A stretch of DNA of 64,000 nt from Platynereis dumerilii (lineage: Eukaryota > Annelida > Polychaeta > Phyllodocida > Nereididae), in the NCBI GenBank assembly GCA_026936325.1, contig JAPTHN010000007.1:20361974-20425973 (forward strand). Reading direction: 5' to 3'. How positions within the stretch are numbered: position 1 is the stretch's first letter; each line of letters starts with the position of its first letter. The notes beneath the pieces are model-generated. The model made no database searches. It was not told the DNA's origin and worked only from the letters and a program-made list of their open reading frames with translations. Positions 59,475 through 64,000 of the stretch are shown here, piece after piece. Both the position numbers and the translations under genes were made by a program.

Positions 59475-59845
59475 TAGTGATGCAGACCGTACCACCTTTT
59501 AGAGGGTGGTCCGGTATTTACAAAAGTGGTCTGGTCTTGGTCTGGTCCAGGACGAGGTGGTCCGATTTTGTTACTGGACCGGTCCAGAAGCGGTCCTTCG
59601 GGATTTCAAAAATTATGATAAAATGAGGGTGAAAACAAGCTATATGACATAAATTTCATTTTTGGAGATGACAAAATTCATGCGATACTCTTCATGACAT
59701 GAAAAATCACCGAACCGGTCCGGACCGGCACTTGACCGGTCTGGTCCAACACTGGACCGGTTTTTTGTAGGTGGTCCGGTTTTTTGGCGGTCCAGGGCTG
59801 GACCGCGGACCGGACCGGTCCAAGGCGGTCCGGTCTGCATCACTA
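59475..59845. mobile_element. 371-bp hAT-like MITE with GGACCGGTCC motifs
   Basis: Ends TAGTGATGCAGACCG and, complemented, TAGTGATGCAGACCG. The outside 8-mers are GTTTCTGT (59,467-59,474) and GTTTTTGT (59,846-59,853), 7 of 8 alike, fitting a hAT target duplication. The interior reiterates GGTCCGG and the palindrome GGACCGGTCC many times. A 103-codon minus frame rich in GP-D-R-S comes from these repeats and is not a gene. Confidence 0.87.
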
Positions 59846-59853
59846 GTTTTTGT

Positions 59854-61429
59854 TGAGTATAGTCAATGCTATTATGACTATGGTTACCCTTTTTTCCAAA
59901 GTTAGTCAAGACTATATCATGAACGTTTCCTGTTGGTTTGGTGGCTTTCATACTTATACTTTTTGTGGCACAAGTGTTTTGACCAGGTGTGGAGAATTAA
60001 ATTTTTGCAGGGCGAAGCTTAAGATGGAGCTCCTCACTGCCTGCAGTTAGAAATATAAAACCCCATCAAAATATACTCCAGTATGTGTATTATAAGTGTT
60101 CCAAAAATTAACTTCCTGGATTAAGTTGAAGTACTTATTTTTTTTGAGAACAACAAAAGCTCATTAAGCTCAATCCTTTTGGATTAAGTTTCCCTAATAT
60201 ATTAGCTATCAGAATATAAGAAGTAGTCAATAGTGCTACAGTGTATAACTTTCATTTTTCATCATCGGTGGCCAAAATGTGTACACAATAGTGTGCTACA
60301 AGCCCATATCAAATTGATAGTCTGTGAGACCCAGTCCGAAACCCTGTTCTTATAATTATAAAATGGCACGGTCCATCTCTAATGTAAGGTTTCACGCATT
60401 TTGTGTGCATAATGTCAGTTAATCTAGATCTTAAATTTTGAATATATTGAATCCAGATAACTTGCAGAAATATTTTAAGGAAGGATGTTGGCCTTTTTTC
60501 TCAGCTACAGGATTTCGAGGAGATTACACAGTGGAAATACAATGCAAATTCACCTTGTAGGAGTGTTATGTTTCAATTCAGCACCAGTTTAAACTGTTTA
60601 ATATGAATCAGCAAAAATATATGAACTTTTTTTTACTTCGATTATCTTCAAAGAATTCCGGCAGTACACGAATGAGCCAGAATATATGCACTTAGGGGGT
60701 CTTGCAACTTGACTTGGCCTCTTTTTCGAAGAAAGACTATCTATAAAGTGAGGTACAATGGGCTAATAAACCAAGTCTTTTGTTCAGAAGTACTTAGACA
60801 TATAGGTCTTCTAAATCAGGTCTTTGCTTAAGGAAGTCCAGCTTTTGCTTAGAAACCGTTTGGGTCATTACCCAGGGGTGGTGTAGACTTGCCTCAGATG
60901 GTCTGCTTGGCAAAGGCAAATGGAGTTTGGTGAACAAAAAGTGTCAGGGAGATTAATTACCAACTTGCCACATCAGCATAATCAGCACAATTTTGTTAGA
61001 AGACAATTTCAGCAAATACTGAGGTGAAAATAGCTATAGTAAACACTTGTTATAGTGAACATAGCAGGATTTGGGTTTAGCTTGTTCAGGACAATTTCCA
61101 ATTACAATTTTGATGTTTGAGCACCATGTATACACATGATAATATATGCATATTTGGATATTACAAAAGAGCGAACTTTTGATTGTAGGCCTACACTATT
61201 TATTTCCTAAGACAGGTTTTCTGGTTATGGAACCACAGGTAAGGTCACTATAATCCTCTTGATAAAAATTTTAGACTGCACTAAAAGGCATTGCGGGAGT
61301 GAGTGAGTGAGTTTGTGTTTTACGCCCCATCACAATGAAAGGCATCGAGGGAAGAAGCAAACTTAACCTTAATTCCCAGTTGCTTATACTACTATGAGCT
61401 AACAATTCATACTGCAGGACCTTATAGTT
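59854..61429. other. Stretch without gene
   Basis: No gene is seen. At 61,295-61,331 the phrase GTGAGTGAGTTTGTGTTTTA is found, whose near-complement lies at about 39,977-40,010. This may be a shared end of a dispersed short element. Confidence 0.45.
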
Positions 61430-62845
61430 ATTATTCTATTCTCATGATGTTCGTTATGTGACAGGTCCATGTGGCTACAAAGCAGTCTCTCGTGGAGTCA
61501 CTGTCATTCCTTCTGGTAGATAAGACATCGAAGATATCACTTTGTGCAGCTGTAAGGCAGTCACACAGTTTCACAACGTAAAGTAGGTAATTTTTATTTT
61601 GACAATGTTCACACATCTGGAAAAAAAAATTTAGGCCTGTTTTGTTTTGATGACCAAAATATCCTAGGTCTGAATTTGGCTAAAATTTCCCTTTAAGCTC
61701 TCCTTAGATTAGGTGCCCATGGAAAATTTGTCATCTTTTCATTTTTAACTTCTAAACTATTTTTGCCACTTCATTAGTATATTTTGGTCTCTAATCCGCT
61801 ACTCAGGATCATACCTGAAAAACTTGATAGTTTCTTTCTTGAGACATATCTACCCGTACAAGTGTTTAAAATGCTTACAAAGAACTGATTAACAGTGACT
61901 GGCACAAAAAAAAAATCACATGGCAAAGTTGACTGTTCATTTTGAAACGTATGTGGCCTGCCTTTTCGCAAAGAGCCATAAAACTATTATGGTGTAGAGA
62001 TTTGGAATCATGTCTGCTTAAAGTGACAAATAAGGCAGTTCTTAGAGCTTAATTAGCAGTCAGCTAATGCTATGTTGTCCTTCTCGGTTCATTACACAAC
62101 CTCATTATGAAGCTGATTAAATGTGGTTGCCTATTTCAGTTGAAAACGAAGACAGATACAAGGAAATTACGAAGTGAAATTCTGAAAGCCTGAATGAAGC
62201 TTTCCTTCTTTATTTTCAAAATAATTCAAAGGCACACACCATATTTTTACTTTAAAGGTAGATACAAATAGTTGATGCAGATTTGATATAGATTATAAAT
62301 TGAACTGAGGAACTGTTATTGAGAAATATTACATTCTTAAGATGTTTCATTTCAACCTAATGACTTCATATCATTTGTGAATTAAATTTTCCCAATGCTA
62401 TTAATAGAGATTAATTTTGAAATCAGAAGGGTACCTAATTCCATAGATTTATGTCCATGTATGTGAAATGCAAATGCCGGTTCGGTTTTATCAGTATTTT
62501 TAGCTAAATAATCTCTTCTAGATTTAACCATTTACAGATAACAACCCTGCACATGAAGCTCTGCAGTGGCATATATGGCCTTCCGAAGGGTCAAACCATG
62601 TCCCCACAAGCCTACACATATTAGGTTGGCACTCTGTTCTCATCTAAATGCCATATTCACTGATGGTCTTGGTAGTTCATCTAGTCTACAAGGACGAACA
62701 TATTGTCAAGGGCCCAAATACCACTTCAATGCTACGTACCCAAAGATACAACCTAAACAGGGATATTAGTCAGGGGTTAGCTATGTTTCTCCAAGGCTTT
62801 GAAGGTAGCTGCAGTATATGAATGATTTGTAATTTCTTCAGTATA

Positions 62846-63562
62846 ATATGAGCGCAGCTCATGGCTGCCAAAGGCAGCCATGAGTGAAGCTCACTTAGCA
62901 CAAGGACAGCTCATTCTGTGTGGTGCTCCTGTCTGCAGTGACTGCCTGAACAGGAAGTGCCCTGTAGTTGCCATAAAAGTGGAGCTAGTAGTTTAGTCAG
63001 AATTTAGTTTTGTAAATAATTAAAATACCTCAAATATCTTCCAAAATAGCTTTAAAATTTCCGTCTTGTCGTATAACAACCTGCAATGACATATTTCAGG
63101 GATTTAAATCAACATGTGTATCAACATTGAAAATAATTATTTCCATACCCCTGATTGTAAGAAGAGACGGAAAATTAAAATTAAACACAAAAGTTAAATG
63201 GCTCACCAAGTGAGAAATCATAACAACACTTAAGATTACATAATATTCATTAACTATAATATTCATTAACTATCAACACATTATGTAACAGTCTAATAGT
63301 AAACAGTCATCTCTGAATAGCTATGGTTTTATTGATCTCAGTTTAATATGCAACATCAACAATTTAACATAATAGATCCAAATTCAACACAGATTTGAAT
63401 TACACAGCTGTCAATGCAATCTATCTATCTATCTATCAATCAATCTATCAATCTATCAATCTATCAATCTATCAATCTATCTATCTAATCTCATCTATAG
63501 ATCTGATCTTAGTTAGAACTGTGACAATGCTGCGCGAATTTCATGGCAGTGCAATTTACATA
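62846..63562 (-). mobile_element. GATA-microsatellite/hairpin element, copy 2 (inverted)
   Basis: Reverse-complement copy of 18,974-19,800. The hairpin end comes first (62,848-62,892, arms CATGGCTGCC and GGCAGCCATG), then homologous body, then a TATC-type microsatellite (63,420-63,485) and the GCGCGAATTTCATGGCAGTG end. R-unit sequence on either side is continuous with 44,550-44,620 and 31,930-32,020, which supports an insertion. Flanks are AT-rich, so the exact target duplication is ambiguous. Confidence 0.7.
63420..63485 (+). repeat. CTAT/CAAT microsatellite
   Basis: Short tandem ATCTATCT and ATCAATCT units within the inverted hairpin element, equivalent to the GATA tract of copy 1. The 65-codon frame with YQSI repeats here is an artefact of the tract. 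Confidence 0.92.
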
Positions 63563-64000
63563 TTAATAATAAACAGCTGCATGCATATTTGAAAGTCAGT
63601 GTGAAAATTATATGTGGAATTAGGCTTGCATTTCTCGCGAGCTTGGTTTCTCTGCCAATAACATAGCCTCTATCAAGTATCCTATCCATACATCTTTATG
63701 TGCACAATACACTGAAATTAAATAATTTACAATTGAATTCCTTTAATTAATTTGAGAGTTCTAAAATGGGTCACTTAATAATACTGTTTCAATTCCCTAA
63801 TTTCCATTTGAATATATAAAAGTCTACTCTGAATGTATTTTTAGTGTTTCACAGCTCTAAATGGGAGAAGCTACAGTTTGTTGATGCCAAATATAATTAT
63901 TACTTGGTATTTAGGCATCATTTTCTCCATTGTTTTCGACATTGTGCAAATTAACTACCATAATCTGTCACCTTGACATCGACTGGAATGGTGGCCTAGT

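Larger units (their letters stand above)
61430..64000 (+). repeat. R-family unit U4 (blocks F, G, D), runs off window
   Basis: Block F (61,430-62,320) pairs with 42,481-43,267, the next part with 44,447-44,560, and block G (62,430-62,845 and 63,563-63,900) with 30,590-32,440 and 44,560-44,930. Block D begins at 63,950 and is cut by the window end. The hairpin/GATA element is inserted at 62,846-63,562. The 62,645-62,665 region is the empty site for the MITE at 30,699. Confidence 0.78.

Noticed and set aside
59640-59951. 103-codon minus frame rich in G, P, D and R
   Set aside because: Produced by the GGACCGGTCC repeats of a hAT-like MITE.
63395-63592. Frame with repeated YQSI
   Set aside because: Arises from the CTAT/CAAT microsatellite.

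Overview
This is animal nuclear DNA, AT-rich (about 35-38% GC by eye), intergenic or intronic in character, with no convincing host protein-coding gene. The only long reading frames belong to two non-LTR retrotransposons. Abundant Tc1/mariner-like and hAT-like non-autonomous elements, L2/CR1-type LINEs and strong enrichment of the 8-mer TAGGCCTA fit a marine invertebrate. Lineage cannot be fixed from the sequence alone (an echinoderm-like deuterostome or a lophotrochozoan are both possible). No rRNA, tRNA gene, CRISPR or operon-like structure was found.

Backbone. Much of the window (about 0.5-17.0, 30.0-35.9, 41.3-48.7 and 61.4-64.0 kb) consists of diverged copies of one multi-kilobase non-coding unit, here called R. 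The copies are tandem or near-tandem, and parts are inverted. A core module around the 19-mer GCTGGCAGTAATTGAAGTC occurs at least five times clearly and three more times in diverged form, in both orientations. R is not recognisably coding.

Mobile layer. (1) A 1.28-kb non-autonomous mariner-type element (called Mar-N1) is present in five nearly identical copies. Copies 1 and 2 are inverted around a LINE, copy 4 sits inside copy 3 at a duplicated TA, and copy 5 lies in an R unit. (2) An L2/CR1-like LINE (minus strand, 21.39-25.08 kb) keeps its endonuclease and reverse-transcriptase frames but has lost the segment between them. A two-subfamily 42-47-bp minisatellite (25.08-26.8 kb) abuts its 5' side. 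(3) A 5'-truncated jockey/CR1-like LINE lies at 51.86-53.03 kb. (4) Several TA-target foldback elements (30.7-31.76, 43.27-44.44, 49.92-50.88 kb, and a fragment at 51.79 kb) are unrelated in sequence, but each is packed with its own short motif iterated in both orientations. (5) Two large foldbacks occur: 35.87-41.31 kb with ~300-bp arms and a nest of smaller elements, and 54.12-58.29 kb with ~700-bp arms carrying YY1-like motifs. (6) hAT-like MITEs with 8-bp target duplications lie at 40.2, 51.37 and 59.48 kb, and a TTAA-flanked element at 17.14 kb. (7) A 0.75-kb element with a GATA microsatellite and a strong terminal hairpin has two opposite copies (19.0-19.8 and 62.85-63.56 kb).

Comparing duplicated R units supplies natural empty sites for several insertions, which makes those element boundaries unusually secure. 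The nesting order (R duplication, then foldbacks, then MITEs, then Mar-N1) gives a relative chronology. The best candidates for something undescribed are the R family with its inverted core modules and the iteron-packed foldback MITEs.
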